A stretch of DNA of 64,000 nt from Rehmannia glutinosa (Eukaryota > Streptophyta > Magnoliopsida > Lamiales > Orobanchaceae): positions 86,729,943-86,793,942 of the forward strand of contig CM071936.1 in NCBI GenBank assembly GCA_016081115.2. Reading direction: 5' to 3'. Shown in pieces: positions 37,036 through 47,677 of this stretch (position 1 is its first letter; each line of letters begins with the position of its first letter). Position numbers and translations under genes: made by a program. Under the pieces are notes generated by a model. That model was given only the letters and a program-made list of their open reading frames with translations. It had not been told where the DNA came from and ran no database searches.

Positions 37036-39242
37036 TCTAGTGATAGTGATTGTGACACACACACTTCATCACTCACCGATCTTTATGATTCATTAGGCAA
37101 AATGATGAAAGATTTTGAGCACATTAAATCCTCACACACACTATTAAACGAGAGGAAAACGGCCCATTTCAAAAGCCATAACTCACACTAAGGAGTTTGA
37201 GTATTTTAAGTCACATAGGCGATGAGAACAAAGAGTCAAGGCCGAGAATGCTAAACTAATAAAGCGAGAGATAGTTTGCTATAGAAAAGAGGAAAATGAT
37301 CTCAAAAATGTGATTGCATCATTTACAAAGGCATGTAAATCATTGGATGACCTTATTATGAGCCAAAAAGAGTGTGGAGATAAGACAGGCATAGGATTCA
37401 ATTCCTTTGTGCACAAAAACTCCCGAGTGATTTTGGAAAAAGAATCTTCAAGTAATGAAGCATCTCAAAAATCCAAGACACCAAATGTTGCACCCACATT
37501 CACTCCAAAGCACAATCACAAACAAACTGGACTTGGATATAAAGTAAAAGGAAAACAAATTGATTGAGTATCTTTGAGAGGGGAATTTGAGAAGAAATCC
37601 AACAAAGTTCCTCAAAGAAACTCCAAATAGGAAATACTCATGAAGAATAAACAGAACCACCAAAACCTCGAAGTTTTATCAAAGAAACACATATGATGGG
37701 AATGGTAGAAACTACCCAAGCCAAGCTGATTGGAATAATGTGAAATATCAGCAAAGACCTATGGAATATAAGCCCAAATGGCAAAGGCCTAGAACTTCGG
37801 CAAAGGCCATTCCAAAGGCAAAAGAGCTATCATCGACACATATGCACCCAGGCACTACACTCGGAAATATCATAACTACCCAAAGAAGGCAATTGCTAAA
37901 ACACACACACAGGCATACGGACAAAAGAGACGGATGTATGAACCTAAAGCCCCAAGCAATTTGCCAAAGTAAACTATGATTATGGCACGAGTAGATGGCA
38001 ACCTCTTAGAGTCGATTATTTGGCTATAGGTTGGTTGGATCATCTTACAAAGACTAACCCCTAAGGAACCAGGCAAGTATGGGTACCTAAAAACTAATTT
38101 CTTTGGTTGCGGAGTTCAAGAATGTTGAGTGCCAAGGAACCTGGTACATGGATAGTGGTTGTTCCGGACATAACAGAAACAAGAAAAATCAGAAAAATTC
38201 AAGGAGATTAGAGGCGCAAAAGTCATATTTGGAGAAATGAAGCTCGGGGAAATAAGAGGCACTGGATCCATCAAGAAAAATGGATTAGAAATCACAAATG
38301 TTGCATATGTTGAAGGTCTCAACTTCAACTCATTAAGCATCGACCAACTCGTGACAAGGGTTATAATGTTGGATTCAATATGGGAGTGTGCCAAATTAAA
38401 GACATCAATCAAATGAAATAGTGTTGCAAGGATCCGAAAAGAAGAACATGTATGTGGTAGATTGGTTGATGCCACACCAAGCACTTGTCTGGTTAGCAAA
38501 GAGTACAGCCGAATCAAGTTGGTTGTGGCACAAGAAGCTGAATCATTTGAACTTCAAGACAATTAACAAGCTTGCAAGGAGTCATCTTGTAGAAGGATCC
38601 GCGACTCGATGTACAAGAAGGAAAGTGTTTGTGATGCATGCGGATGGGAAAGCGGATCAAATCATCATTCAAGGAGAAGTCTAATCCATCTTCAACAAGA
38701 ATATTGCATCTGTTGCATATGGATTTATTTGGTCCAGTTGAGCCAGCTAGTATAAGTGGAAAGAAATACACCTTAGTGGTGGTGGATGATTACTCAAGAT
38801 ATACATGGACAATCTTCATGTGCAAAAAGAAGGAAACCTTGCAGAAGTTACCTCAGCTGATGAGAAGAGTTCAAAATGAGAAGAGTCAAACCATTATAAA
38901 GATAAGGTTTGACAGAGGAACCGAGTTTGTCAATGGGATAATAACTCAAGATTATGTTGAAAATGGAATTGCTCATGAGTTATCTACTGACAAGGACTCC
39001 ACAATGAGAATGGAGTTGCGAAAAGAAGAAAGCAGAACTCTCAAGGAAGGCTGCAAGGACCATGTTAGTTTGAAGGTAAAAATTTGCTAAAGATTTTGGT
39101 GAAGCCATCAACAACGCATGCTATACTCAAAATAGATACATGATCAATAGAGAGTGACAAAGACTCCTATGAAATGCGGGCGTGAGAAAGCCAAATGTTG
39201 CATATTTTAGAATATTTGGATGTAAATGCTTTATCCACAACA
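37036..39242 (+). pseudogene. copia gag (3' part), protease and integrase, copy 2 left half
   Basis: The gag tail is followed by protease DSG at 38151-38159 (GTWYMDSG), the GAG-pre-integrase part (KKLNHLNFKTINKLARSHLV at about 38535-38595) and the integrase core in an open stretch 38638-39090. The core includes HMDLFGPVEPASISGKKYTL and a RGTEFVNGI block containing one of the catalytic acidic residues. It stops at 39242, where element M was inserted between 'ttatccacaaca' and 'caacaatgg'. Several frameshifts are present. Confidence 0.85.
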
Positions 39243-40571
39243 TGTTAGTCCAAGTGGCTACAATAATCTAGAGGGGGGTGAATAGATTATGCCGATTTTT
39301 CGCAAATCACCCTCTTTTTCGAAACAACGAGTAGACAACAAAAATGTAAATGTGGAAAATAAACAACACTCGTTGATTTAAAGAGGTTCAACCCACCTAG
39401 GGCCTAATCCTCTACCATCCCAAAGATCTCCGGGGATGGATTTTAAAAAGAAAAAAAGATTTTATTAATTTACCAAAAATTAATACAACACCTTGAGGAT
39501 TACCACAACCCTCTTTCACCACCTTGAGGATTACCACAACCCTCTTACAACACCTTGAGGATTACCACAACCCTCTTACGACACCTTTGAAGATTACCAC
39601 AACCTTCAAACACCTATCACCTAGATCACCCAAGTGTATTCTTACCACAAGAATACTCACAAGGATGTCTTGTGTTGAATGATGACCAAAATCAAGATTA
39701 CAACTCAATAAAGATTGATACAATATGAGTACAAGTGTAATCAAGAATTGAAAGCCTAGACCTCAAATAAGTGCAAGTGAAAGTGCTTGAAGGCTAATAC
39801 AACAAGATGTAGAAGTGTTTGCTTTGTATGCTCTTTTTGCTTGTAGTAAGTGTTGTATCTTGTTGCTTGAATGAAGCCTCTATTTATAGGAGAGGACTTG
39901 GCTTTCATTTCCAGACATTGGCTCCTCCTTGGGGAGTGATTTGCTGCAAAAGAAACCATTTAAAATGATCAAAATAATGTTAGAAATCAATCCCACAAAA
40001 TAGGGAAAAGTTATGCAAAACGCATAGCGGATAGTTTGGTTTGATAAACATGGGGTTCGACCCGATCAGCGAGAGATAAGATTGAAATTGAATTCTGCGA
40101 ATTTTTACACAGGGGACCGGTCGAAGGGGGTGCGACCGTGTCATTTAGCCTTAGCACTGACCGGTTGCCGCCCAGCGATTTTACGAAACAGAGAAGTCCG
40201 GAACAAAAATCCAACTTGCGTACAAAGCCCGCCGGTCGACCGGTCACCCGCCCGGCCGACCGTGCCGCCCGCCCACCGCCACCTCGGCCGACGACCGCCG
40301 CCCGCCTGTTTTCTTACGTCCCATTTTCTGTTTCTCGGCTCAACTCAGTACGGGTTGCCCTATAGGGCGACGGCCGTCGAGCTGAAACAAATGTGTTGTC
40401 CAATGTTTTATTGAAAATAAACTTCAAGAAATACTCCGAAAAATAGTAAAAACATTTTAAGTTGATCGGAAGTATTTAGACAACATTTAGGGACATAGTT
40501 TTGGTTTAAAAACGTATTTGAACAAAATCGAACATAATCATCAAAATCATGATAAAAACATTTATCTAACA
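39243..40571 (-). repeat. Element M 3' LTR (LTR1)
   Basis: It reads TGTTAGTCCAAGTGG to TATCTAACA on the plus strand. The minus-strand TATA box is the complement of TATTTATA at 39881-39888. It carries the hairpin array 39495-39656 and, in its U3 part (40110-40310), a GC-rich stretch with the palindrome CCGGTCGACCGG at 40232-40243. That stretch is longer than in LTR2. Confidence 0.92.
39495..39656 (-). ncRNA. Hairpin array in LTR1 of element M (sense loop GTGGT)
   Basis: Units lie at 39495-39513, 39526-39544, 39557-39575, 39586-39610 (10-bp stem) and 39636-39656 (stem GTATTCTT). All have plus-strand loop ACCAC. In the first four, one stem position is A opposite C on the plus strand; in the minus-strand sense RNA this becomes a G-U wobble. 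The array lies 225-395 bases downstream of the TATA box, so it is in the transcript leader (R/U5). Confidence 0.6.
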
Positions 40572-41749
40572 AACTCCCCTTTTTGATGATTACAAACCAA
40601 AACAATTTACTTGAGGACGATTTGAAAACCAAATAAAATTTTCGGTTTCTGAGTAAACTATCCGTTAGAAGTATTTCATACAAAGCTCCCCCTATTTATG
40701 AGCATATCAACAACCGATTTTTATAAATAAGAAGCACAAGCTATAACAAGCTTATATAGATTGCATCATGAGCTAAGAAGCTCCCCCTGTCACAAAACTT
40801 ATAAATAATTTCATCCGAGTCCAAAGTTCAAGCCATGGACTAGGTATTAGAGTTCACAATACTTATTGCGAGCTTTTATTAGCTTCTCTTGAGCTAATGA
40901 GCCAATATCATGTTTCTCCCCCTTTGGAATCATCAAAAATAATGTTAGAATGGTGAAAACACCATACAATAATATCAAAGTGCGCCAAAGGGACGGTTTA
41001 TTAACCGTTGATCAATTAAAGCATAATAATCCAAGGAAAATAGGAGAAATGTAATATATGAAGAGTTCATACGCTTGTTTTGTTTGTCAAAACATGATCT
41101 CAATAAGTAGAGAAAACTTTTGAAAGCAAGAGACTCATGTATAAGTTGAAATTTTCATTGCGACATAACATCGAACACCTTGTGTGCGTTAAAGATAAAA
41201 GAGGTTGTATATAACCTTTGTAAATGGTTCAAGCCAAAAAAATTTAACATCAATTCAAGTCAATGATCATGCATAACAACACAACAACCAAGCTCATCAT
41301 GATCATAGGAAAATTACATCAAAAATTTACAAGAAACTCGAAAAACTCAAGGGTTCCACCCAATTGAGTAAAAGAAGCGAAATTCTTACCATTTGATCGG
41401 AAAGAGTGAGCCATAATGATGATGATCATGCTATATAATGTCCATGTTGTGTAAGAGATGCATGAAATCCATTTTTGAATCATATATGAGTGAATTTGGC
41501 AAAGGGGACGAAAAATGGCCAAAAATTTGTTAAAAAGAAGAATGCTGAAGACAGAACGTTTAAAAGCCAAAATATAGCTTAGGGCGACCGGTCGAGGTTG
41601 AGGGCGACCGGTCGAGGTTGAGGGCGACCGGTTGCCCTCAACTCCTTCAGCCCACTGTTTTGTCAGTTTTTCCAAAATCCGAATTTTCAACCAAAAATCC
41701 GATTTTTCGCCCCTAAGTTTTAAAAACGTGCAAAATGCAAACGTAAGCT
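40572..41749 (-). other. Element M 3' non-coding region with several polypurine tracts
   Basis: Next to the LTR the minus strand reads AAAAAGGGGAGTT (plus 40572-40584), the main polypurine tract. Further GGGGGAG-type tracts are seen as their complements at 40686-40693, 40791-40798 and 40916-40925. Repeated purine tracts before the 3' LTR are a known Sirevirus character. No ORF comparable to the extra ORF of copies 1 and 2 is present here. Confidence 0.75.
41581..41640. repeat. 20-bp tandem repeat (3 copies) with palindrome CGACCGGTCG
   Basis: The unit AGGGCGACCGGTCGAGGTTG starts at 41581 and 41601, with a third copy at 41621 that has diverged in its second half. Related GACCGGTCG words occur in the U3 part of all three LTRs of this family. 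Confidence 0.9.
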
Positions 41750-44700
41750 TCATTCAATATGCATTATGCCTAACCGAGCTCGTATTGAAGAAAAAGTCTC
41801 GGAAGATAGCGGTTTTGTGAAAATATCCGCTAATTGATCTTGAGATGGTACAAAGGATATCTCAATTTTACGTTTTGAAACACAATCCCTTAGAAAATGA
41901 TGTCGAATCTCAATATGTTTAAATACGATTCTGATGAACCGGGTTTTGAGCAATATTTATAGCGGATATATTATCACAAAAGATAGGTACATTTTCAAAA
42001 GAGCATTTGTAATCCGCTAAGGTTTGTTTCATCCAAAGAAGTTGAGTACAACAAAATGCGGCGGAAATATATTCGGCTTCGGCCGTTGAAAGAGAAAAAC
42101 ACGATTTTGTTTCTTTGAAAACCAAGAAACTAGGCAATCGCCTAAAAATTGACATGATCCGGAAGTACTTTTCCGGTCATCAATATTTCCCGCATAGTCC
42201 GAATCACTATAACCTTTAAGAGAAAAATTTTCATTCTTTGGATAAAATAAACCATATTGAATGGTGCCTTTCAAATATCGAAAAATCCTTTTAACGGCAC
42301 TCATGTGAGATTCTTTGGGATTGCTTTGAAAACGAGCGCATAGGCATACGGCATGAAGAATGTCCGGTCTACTAGCGGTTAAATAAAGTAAACTACCAAT
42401 CATACCTCAATACTTTGATTCATCCACGGACTTGCCTTTCTCATCTTTGTCAATTTTGACATTTGTTGCCATAGGAGTAGAGACGGTTCTTCCTTCTTCA
42501 ATGCCGAACTTTTTCAAAAGTTCTTTTGTATACTTTGATTGTGAAATATAAATACCTTCTTGACATTGCTTAATTTGAAGTCCAAGAAAGAAATTAAGCT
42601 CCCCCATCATACTCATCTCGAATTCTCCTTGCATTAACTTAGAAAATTTCTTGCACAAAGAATCATTAGTAGCACCAAAGATAATATCATCAACATATAT
42701 TTGCACAAGTAAACAATCTTTCCCTTTTTCAAAAACAAATAGAGTTGTATCAACTTTACCTCTTATAAAACCATTTTGTAAAAGAAAAGAGCTAAGTCTA
42801 TCATACCATGCACGGGGTGCTTGTTTTAAACCATACAAGGCCTTTTTAAGTTTATAAACATCATTAGGCCTAGAAAAATCTTCAAACCCCGGAGGTTGTT
42901 TTACATAGACTTCTTCTTGAATAATACCATTTAAGAAGGCGGATTTAACATCCATTTGGTAAAGTTTGAAATTTTTAAAACAAGAATAGGCAAGCAAAAT
43001 ACGAATAGCTTCTAAACGTGCTACGGGTGCAAAAGTTTCATCATAGTCAATACCTTCTTCTTGACAATACCCTTGAGCTACTAACCTTGCCTTATTTCGA
43101 ACAATGGTGCCTTGATCATCAAGTTTGTTCTGGAATACCCATTTTGTGCCAATAATGGTTTGAGAAGGAGGACAAGGTACCAATTCCCATACATCATTTC
43201 TTTCAAATTGATTCAACTCCTCTTGCATCTCTAGAAACCAATCCTCATCCTCAATAGCTTCTTTAGCATTTTTAGGCTCTTTTTGAGAAATAAGAGCTTT
43301 CTCGGCAAATTTTCTCCGAGTCATCACTTTGTCAAGGGGATCACCAATAATAAGATCTTTTGGGTGATCTCCTTAAATTTCAATGCAACGGAAGATCCGA
43401 GATATCACCTCTATCTTCTTGAGGACCATTTGAGGTGGACGGTTGATCATTTGATGTAGACGGTTGATCATCAATTTGAACAATTTGTTCAATAATATCT
43501 TCCTCATCACTATCATCATTAGGAATTCTTTCAACTCCCGAAGCTTCATTGAATTTAACATGGATGGATTCTTCAACAACTCCACTAGTCTTATTGTAAA
43601 CCCGATATGCTTTGCTTTTTGTTGAATATCCCATAAATATCCCTTCATCGGCCTTAGGATCAAGTTTGTCCAATTGATCCTTGGTATTCAAAATAAAGCA
43701 TTTACAACCAAATATCTTGAAATAACTAATATTTGGAGTTCTACCTTTCCAAAGCTCATATGGAGTTTTATTCATTTTAGGACGAATATAAACTCGATTA
43801 ATGACATATAAAAGCGGTACTTACGGCTTCGGCCCAAAAATACTTTGGAAGTGAAAATTCATTGAGCATGGACCGACTCATTTCTTGTAATGTCCGATTT
43901 TTCCGTTCGGCTACTCCATTTTGTTGAGGTGTCCTTGGAGCCGAGAAATTATGAGCATATCCTTTGGTTTCACAAAATATTCTAAATTCACCGTCAAATT
44001 CTCCACCTCGATCACTTCGAATAGACTTGATAGTATCTTCTTTTTCATTCTCAATAAGTCTACACAACTTAACAAACTCATTAACGGCATCGCTTTTATT
44101 GGTAAGAAAAAGAGCCCAAGTATATCTAGAAAAATCATCGACTATAACAAAAGTGTAATGTTTTCCACTTAGACTAGCCGTACCAATGTCCCCATACAAA
44201 TCAAGGTGAAGCATTTGTAGGGGTTTGGTTGTGGAAATTTCATTTTTGGGCTTAAAACTACTCTTAACTAATTTGTTCTTTTGACAAGTGTCACATAAGC
44301 CAAGATTTTCAAAATTCAATTTGGGTAGTCCTTTCACATGTTGGTTTTTGTAAATATTTTTCAAATTCTTGTATCCAACATGTCCAAGTCGCCTATGCCA
44401 TAGACTAGTTAAATCATTATTGGCGACTAAACAAGAAACATTTTGACTAACCAAATCACTTGTACAAATTTTGTAAAGATTGCCTTTTCTATTTGCTTCA
44501 CAAATAATTTCACCATTTTTAAGTATAAGGCATTTTTCTTTATTAAAGGAAACATCATATTTTGAATCACAAAGTTGGCTAACACTTATCAAATTAAACT
44601 TAAGCCCTTCAACTAATAGAACATTACTAAGAGAGAAAGAAGAGTTACCAATTTCTCCATTTCCAAGAATTTTTCCTTTGCCATTGCCGAACATGACCAC

Positions 44701-44796
44701 ACCCTCTTCTTGGAGTTTGATGTTGGTAAAAAGTTCTCTCCTCCCGGTCATATGGTGTGAACATCCGCTGTCCACGAGCCATTTTGAATCTTCCAT
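41750..44796 (-). CDS. Element M pol: protease, integrase, RT, RNase H (frame-broken)
   Basis: From 44796 downward: protease with LVDSGCSHHMTG; the GAG-pre-integrase block with the zinc-binding H-H-C-C pattern (SLWHRRLGHVGYKNL, CDTCQKNK); and the integrase core (LHLDLYGDIG, DDFSRYTW, SDRGGEFDG, then QQNGVAERKNRTL). All lie in one 332-codon frame to 43798. Integrase C-terminal part is 43775-43380. RT is 43327-42407 (306 codons) with DETFAPVARLEAIRILLAY and catalytic YVDD at 42686-42697. RNase H runs through STSGSCQFLG, STAEAEYISA and DIFTKPLSS to the stop at 41750. Frame changes near 43800, 43375, 42405, 42090 and 41940 prevent one continuous protein. Most look like single-base indels, biological or technical. 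Confidence 0.88.
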
Positions 44797-46360
44797 TGTG
44801 GTTATAGCCCCTATTACCTACAAAAGAATTTCTTTTAGGTACCCTATAATTTTGGGGTCCATGGGGGTTAGTCTTGAGACCTTTGGGTCTCCAAACATGT
44901 CTTGAGCTATTTCTCAATTTGCAATTATTAGCATAATGTCCAACTTTGCCACAATAAAAACAAGTAGGAGTATTATAATTATTAGCACGTACAAAAGTCG
45001 GACCTTGGTTGTTTTTCTTAAAAACACTTTGAAATGGCTTATAACCAAGTCCCGTTTTGGAATGCTCACCTCTTTGTGCATCTAAAATTTTTGTGACTTT
45101 ATCCGTACTTATGTTGAAACGATGCACATCATTTTTCAAACAATCAATTTCTTTTGTCAGCAATTCCTTTTCGGTTTCAAGAGAATGAATTCTAGTAAGA
45201 GTAAGAGCAAAGTCTAGAGATTCATAAGAGGTAAATAATTTTTCCTTTTCAACCTTAATCTCCTTATGCTCCTTTTTCAAATTTTTGTATTTAACGATTA
45301 AATCTTGAAACTCAATTTGCAATTCATCAAAATCACATTGCAAGTCATCAACTATGGAGGAAGTAGAGGAATTTGAGTGTACCTCATTGTTTTCATCGTC
45401 TATAGCCATGAGACCGTGTTCGGTTTCTCCTTCCTCATCGGTTGTTTCGAGTAGTTCATCCCATGTTTTGACTTCCGCATTTAGAGCCTTCTTTTTGTGA
45501 AAGGCTTCCTTTTCTTTTGCTCCTCTTCGTCGAGCTTGGCAATCGGCAATGAAGTGCCCGGTTTTCCGCATTTAAAGCAAGCATTATCTCTTGGTTTTCT
45601 TGCTTTATTTTTATTCACAAATTTTGCAAATTTTCGAAGAAGCAAGACCTTTAGGAATAATTTGCATACCCGATTGATTTGTGGATGGTTTGGAGTTTTT
45701 CCTCTCCTTGAGATAGACTTCATAGATGAGTAGATTTCCAATAAGCTCATCAAACTTGAGTGTCTCAAGATTTTGTGCCTCCGTGATTGCCGTTATTTTT
45801 TCAGACCATGAGCCGGGAAGTGCATTTAATACCTTGGTCACCTTGTCTTCTTCGGAGATGACTTTGCCGAGGGCCACAAGAGGATTAACAATATTGTCAA
45901 GCCTTTCCACCATTTTGGAGATGCTTTCGCCATCATACATGTTAAAGTTTTCGAAGTCTTTAACAAGCATGGTCTTTCTTGCTTGCTTGACTTTCTTAGT
46001 CCCTTCATAGATTGTCTCCAATTTTTCCCAAACCTCATGTGCCGACCTTATGCCTCTTATGCGATTGTACTCGGTGGCGGTAAGAGAACAATGCAAAATA
46101 TTTAAGGCCTTACCGTTTAGAGAAAAAGCCTTTTTGTCGTTTTCATCAAACTCCTTGAAAGGTTTAGGAGCCAAGTGCCATCCTCCGATTTCTTTGTTGG
46201 TTGATCAACTCCTTCAATGACCACATTCCAAATGTCGAACCCACACCCTTGTAGGAAGCACTCCATCACGGTCTTTCCAAAATGCGTAGTTGTTGGCGTC
46301 GAATAGTGGTGGCTTATTGGTGGAGGCGCCGGTGGTGAGATGAGCATCATTTGTAGCCAT
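44645..46360 (-). CDS. Element M gag: capsid, two CCHC knuckles, coiled coil (frame-broken)
   Basis: The ATG is at 46360 and a frame change follows near 46270. The conserved capsid part (UBN2-type gag) is open at 46174-45611, with words such as SAHEVWEKLETIYEG and ALPGSWSEKI. The first zinc knuckle is CFKCGKPG then HFIADC, near 45540-45590, split by a frameshift. A Glu/Lys-rich coiled-coil region follows (45420-45080). The second knuckle CFYCGKVGHYANNC is near 44920-44970. The gag frame 45571-44645 overlaps the pol frame that starts at 44796 by about 150 bases. The DSG protease site is reached only by changing frame near 44790-44830. Confidence 0.82.
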
Positions 46361-46400
46361 GGATCTTTCCTCTTTACTCGAACGAGCTAGCCAAAGTTTG

Positions 46401-46412
46401 ACTTTGATACCA
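46401..46412 (-). other. Element M primer-binding site
   Basis: Minus-strand TGGTATCAAAGT lies two bases inside the 5' LTR. It closely resembles the initiator Met-tRNA complement TGGTATCAGAGC. Confidence 0.85.
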
Positions 46413-46414
46413 CT

Positions 46415-47677
46415 TGTTAGTCCAAGTGGCTACAATAATCTAGAGGGGGGGTGAATAGATTATGCCGATTTTTCGCAAATCACCCTCTTTTTCGAAACAA
46501 CGAGTAGACAACAAAAATGTAAATGCGGAAAATAAACAACACTCGTTGATTTAAAGAGGTTCAACCCACCTAGGGCCTAATCCTCTACCACCCCAGTATC
46601 TCCGGGATGGATTTTAAAAAGAAAAAAAGATTTTATTAATTTACCAAAAATTAATACAACACCTTGAGGATTACCACAACCCTCTTTCACCACCTTGAGG
46701 ATTACCACAACCCTCTTACAACACCTTGAGGATTACCACAACCCTCTTACGACACCTTTGAAGATTACCACAACCTTCAAACACCTATCACCTAGATCAC
46801 CCAAGTGTATTCTTACCACAAGAATACTCACAAGGATGTCTTGTGTTGAATGATGACCAAAATCAAGATTACAACTCAATAAAGATTGATACAATATGAG
46901 TACAAGTGTAATCAAGAATTGAAAGCCTAGACCTCAAATAAGTGCAAGTGAAAGTGCTTAGGCTAATACAACAAGATATAGAAGTGTTTGCTTTGTATGC
47001 TCTTTTTGCTTGTAGTAAGTGTTGTATCTTGTTGCTTGAATGAAGCCTCTATTTATAGGAGAGGACTTGGCTTTCATTTCCAGACATTGCTCCTCCTTGG
47101 GGAGTGATTTGCTGCAAAAGAAACCATTTAAAATGATCAAAATAGTCATAGAAATCAATCCCACAAAATAGGAAAAAGTTGTCCTAAAACGCAAGCGGAT
47201 AGTTTCTTTGATAAACATGGGGTTCGACCAATCAGCGAGAGATAAGATTGAAATTGAATTCTGCGAATTTTTACACGGGGGACCGGTCGAAGGGGCGACG
47301 GTCGCCTTAGTGTGACTGAAATTGCCGCTTGCGATTTTACGAAGCAGAGAAATGCTGGAACAAAAATCCAACTTGCGTGTGCAATTCGCCCACCTGGTCG
47401 ACCGGTCGCCCCGCCTGTTTTTCTTACGTCCCATTTTCTGTTTCTCACTCAACTCAGTGCGGGTTGCCCTATGGGCGGCCGGTCGAGCTGAAATAAATGT
47501 GTTGTCCAATGTTTTATTGAAAATAAACTTCAAGAAATACTCCGAAAAATAGTAAAAACATTTTAAGTTGATCGGAAGTATTTAGACAACATTTAGGGAC
47601 ATAGTTTTGGTTTAAAAACGTATTTGAATAAAATCGAACATAATCATCAAAATCATGATAAAAACATTTATCTAACA
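46415..47677 (-). repeat. Element M 5' LTR (LTR2)
   Basis: This is a direct repeat of 39243-40571, reading TGTTAGTCCAAGTGG to TATCTAACA. The minus-strand TATA box (complement of TATTTATA) lies at 47050-47057. Transcription would start roughly 30 bases downstream, near 47020. The hairpin array 46666-46827 and the primer site then lie in the 5' leader of the element RNA. GGTCGACCGGTCG words lie upstream of the TATA box at about 47395-47408. Confidence 0.92.
46666..46827 (-). ncRNA. Hairpin array in LTR2 of element M
   Basis: Units lie at 46666-46684, 46697-46715, 46728-46746, 46757-46781 and 46807-46827, the same stems as in LTR1. All share loop ACCAC on the plus strand (GTGGT in sense RNA). 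The first three are spaced exactly 31 bases apart. Confidence 0.6.

Larger units (their letters stand above)
39243..47677 (-). mobile_element. Element M: complete Ty1/copia Sirevirus-like retrotransposon, minus strand, TSD CAACA
   Basis: The element is 8,435 bp and bounded by long direct repeats, LTR1 (39243-40571) and LTR2 (46415-47677), which are close to identical except for a GC-rich length difference. The 5-bp target duplication CAACA lies at 39238-39242 and 47678-47682. Primer site TGGTATCAAAGT occupies 46401-46412 (minus strand) and the purine tract lies at 40572-40584. The order gag, protease, integrase, RT, RNase H is complete. Only a handful of frame breaks separate long open stretches, so it is the youngest large insertion here. 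Several GGGGGAG-like tracts upstream of its 3' LTR are a Sirevirus trait. Confidence 0.93.

Noticed and set aside
39483..39610. Regularly spaced 31-bp units that could suggest a CRISPR array
   Set aside because: The host is a plant, the units lie inside LTRs that occur three times in the window, and the 'spacers' are also repeats. They are better explained as hairpin units of the LTR.
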